Source of the DNA: Pseudomonas sp.
GTDB taxonomy: Bacteria > Pseudomonadota > Gammaproteobacteria > Pseudomonadales > Pseudomonadaceae
Direction: 5' to 3'
Assembly (NCBI GenBank): GCA_029239415.1
Contig: JAQZAY010000018.1
Location: 1 to 24,391, forward strand
Length of the DNA stretch: 24,391 bases
The translations under genes were made by a program, and so were the position numbers. Below the pieces are notes generated by a model. The model did not search any database. It was not told the DNA's origin and saw nothing but the letters and a program-made list of their open reading frames with translations. This document shows positions 23,000-24,391 of the stretch, in pieces (position 1 is the first letter of the stretch; every line of letters begins with the position of its first letter).

Positions 23000-23973
23000 G
23001 GGGCCTCCGCGGCGACAGGCCGAAACAGCGGCAGCGTCTGTTGCTCATCGAAGGTCTGGAATTCCACCTGCAACGCCTGACCGATCCGCAGTTGCGCCGT
23101 GTCGACGCCAACCAGTCCAGCAATCAGCCGTGTCCCCTCCTCCAGTTCCACCAGCCCGATCGGATTGGGGTGCTCGAAGGGCGGCACCACCGGGTAGTGC
23201 ATCACCACGAAGGAGTACAGGGTGCCGCGGCCACTGGCCTGCACCGTGTCCCACTCGAAGCTGTGGCAGTCGATGCACACCGGTGCCGGTGGATGGCGCA
23301 GGGTCGCGCAGGCCGTGCAGCGCTGGATCAGCAACTGCCCCTTTGCGCAGCCCTCCCAGAAGAAGCGCGTGTCGTCGCTGATGCCCGGCAGTGGCCGGGT
23401 GGCCTTGGCCATGGCCTCGGGCGCAGGTGCAGGCGCCTGGTGGTTGGCCGGACGGAACTTGAACACGCGGAACAACAGCTCGCCCACGGGCTCGTCGCCA
23501 CCTGGCTTCTCGACGAAATGGCTCATCACCAGGGTGACGAAGAAGCCCGTGCCCAGGCCCGTGGTCTTTTCGTCGCCGACCGACTCAAGGCGTGTGGTGT
23601 AGTAGAGCTTTTCGCCCAGGCGCAAGGGCCGGGTGAAGCTCAGCTCGGAATTGACCGCCACCACCGAATGGTAGCCATGCTCCTCGAACAGCTTGAGGAC
23701 CTCATAGGGGTTTTCGTCGGTCGAGCCTGGCGGATAGTTGTTGGCGTGGAAGCCCTCGAGGGTCCAGACCTGGAGCATCGCCGGCGGCGCGATCAGGCCC
23801 TCGTGGACACTGGCGAGTGCGGCGGCCGGATCGGTGTAGAGTGGGTTGTCCACGCCCATGATCTCGCACCACTGGCGGATCATCGGTGCGTTGACCTCAT
23901 CCCAGGCATACACCCGCCCGTACTGGCGCCCCACCAGGGCACTTACCTTGGACAGCAATTGTGGATCTGCCAC
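22984..23973 (-). CDS. MaoC-DUF35 hydratase subunit/aldolase partner (ChsH2-like)
   Basis: The 329-residue product has an N-terminal hot-dog domain of the FAS1-like dehydratase type (about 14-176), a Pro/Ala-rich linker (about 178-195) and a C-terminal DUF35 domain (about 203-318) with an intact zinc ribbon (C219/C222 and C233/C236). This is exactly the ChsH2 layout: the first domain pairs with ChsH1 for hydration and the second activates Ltp2. The start is the GTG at 23973 with GGAG 6 bases upstream; an open frame runs further upstream but overlaps the preceding SDR gene and lacks a ribosome site. The gap to the SDR stop is 52 bases. Confidence 0.87.
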   Translation of the reverse strand: MADPQLLSKVSALVGRQYGRVYAWDEVNAPMIRQWCEIMGVDNPLYTDPAAALASVHEGLIAPPAMLQVWTLEGFHANNYPPGSTDENPYEVLKLFEEHGYHSVVAVNSELSFTRPLRLGEKLYYTTRLESVGDEKTTGLGTGFFVTLVMSHFVEKPGGDEPVGELLFRVFKFRPANHQAPAPAPEAMAKATRPLPGISDDTRFFWEGCAKGQLLIQRCTACATLRHPPAPVCIDCHSFEWDTVQASGRGTLYSFVVMHYPVVPPFEHPNPIGLVELEEGTRLIAGLVGVDTAQLRIGQALQVEFQTFDEQQTLPLFRPVAAEAPWTSN

Positions 23974-24025
23974 AGTCGTCTCCTGCAAAATGAGGGCAGC
24001 GCCGGACCGCGCGCCGCCGGATCGG

Positions 24026-24391
24026 TCAGGCCGGCTGCGCCTGGGCCGCGTCGAGAAAGGTCGGGCGTTCGCCGCCGCCGTGGAGCAGCAGGTTGCAGCC
24101 GCTGGCATAGGTGGCCATGGGCGAGGCGATGTACAGGCACGCATTGGCGATGTCGTCGGCCGCGGCCATGCGCCCGGCCGGAATGCCGGCGCTCACCGCG
24201 GCGATACCCGCCTCGCTGCCGTAGTGCAGGTGCGCCTGCTCGGTCAGCACCAGCCCCGGGCTGACCGCCACCACACGCACCTTCGGTGCCCATTCCACCG
24301 CCAGCGACTGCACCAGCGACAGCACGCCGGCCTTGGCCGCGCCATACGCCGCGGTACCCGGTGAGGCACGCAGTGCGCTGATGCTGCCGAT
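24026..24391 (-). CDS. Short-chain dehydrogenase/reductase, C-terminal part (cut by window edge)
   Basis: The 121 residues visible start IGSISALRASPGTAAYGAAK, with the catalytic Ser (third residue), Tyr (16th) and Lys (20th) of classical SDRs in correct spacing. VRVVAVSPGLVLTE and the C-terminal IAGR-like segments MAAADDIANACLYIAS and YASGCNLLLHGGG complete the family pattern. The N-terminal NAD(P)-binding motif lies outside the window. As the most upstream visible gene of the operon it may oxidise or reduce a hydroxyl/keto group on the substrate ring or chain. Confidence 0.88.
   Translation of the reverse strand: MGSISALRASPGTAAYGAAKAGVLSLVQSLAVEWAPKVRVVAVSPGLVLTEQAHLHYGSEAGIAAVSAGIPAGRMAAADDIANACLYIASPMATYASGCNLLLHGGGERPTFLDAAQAQPA

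Noticed and set aside
1..24391. Citronellol/leucine (atu/liu) pathway or classical fatty-acid beta-oxidation cluster
   Set aside because: There is no biotin-dependent carboxylase, no crotonase-type hydratase, no FadB-type protein and no canonical thiolase.
1..24391. Mobile elements, CRISPR arrays, tRNA or rRNA genes
   Set aside because: No transposase or integrase frames, no regularly spaced repeats and no RNA gene structures were seen; codon use looks even across the window.

Overview
The window reads as a chromosomal catabolic island of a high-GC (roughly 65% by eye) gammaproteobacterium, most likely Pseudomonas. This rests on codon usage, the GGAG-type ribosome sites and the gene families (DUF1302, DUF1329, RND and YCF48-like envelope set, spinster-type MFS, LuxR regulator). 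I did not identify the exact species or locus. No rRNA, tRNA, insertion sequence or CRISPR array was seen, and no gene-free stretch exceeds 300 bases. The largest gap is the 244-base divergent region at 11837-12080.

Layout. (1) 1-182, minus: N-terminal piece of a LuxR-type regulator running off the left edge. (2) 334-3739, minus: YCF48-like beta-propeller protein, then an RND/MMPL transporter. (3) 3907-11836, minus: ene-reductase, FATP-type CoA ligase, metallo-beta-lactamase-fold hydrolase, DUF1302 outer-membrane protein, thiolase-like protein and a DUF35-MaoC fusion, tightly packed. (4) 12081-13421, plus: MFS permease, divergent from unit 3 and convergent with DUF1329 across a palindromic terminator. 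(5) 13495-24391, minus: SDR (cut by the right edge), MaoC-DUF35 protein, acyl-CoA dehydrogenase (ACAD), small MaoC protein, Ltp2-like aldolase, three more ACAD genes (one, then an overlapping pair), a second CoA ligase and DUF1329.

How they may work together. The enzymes match the logic by which steroid side chains are removed: activation to CoA thioester, desaturation by heteromeric acyl-CoA dehydrogenases, hydration by MaoC hot-dog hydratases, and retro-aldol cleavage by a thiolase-fold aldolase that needs a DUF35 partner. Unit 5 holds every enzyme type of the mycobacterial igr side-chain module (ChsE1/ChsE2, ChsH1/ChsH2, Ltp2). Unit 3 holds a second, rearranged thiolase-like/DUF35-MaoC pair. 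No canonical FadB-type protein or normal thiolase is present, and no steroid-ring genes (KstD, Hsa type) are visible. The substrate is therefore inferred only as a hydrophobic, probably polycyclic or alpha-methyl-branched acid; bile acid, steroid or terpenoid are all possible.

The most unexpected signal is an 18-bp motif, T(A/G)GTCT-N3C-GGACGATG. Three good copies and one half-conserved copy lie only in the intergenic regions upstream of YCF48-RND, the ene-reductase operon, the MFS gene and DUF1329. Each reads toward its gene and has a weak -10-like hexamer 19-20 bp downstream. That is the geometry of an activator site centred near -42, and it suggests one regulator, perhaps the LuxR protein at the left edge, links transport and catabolism.
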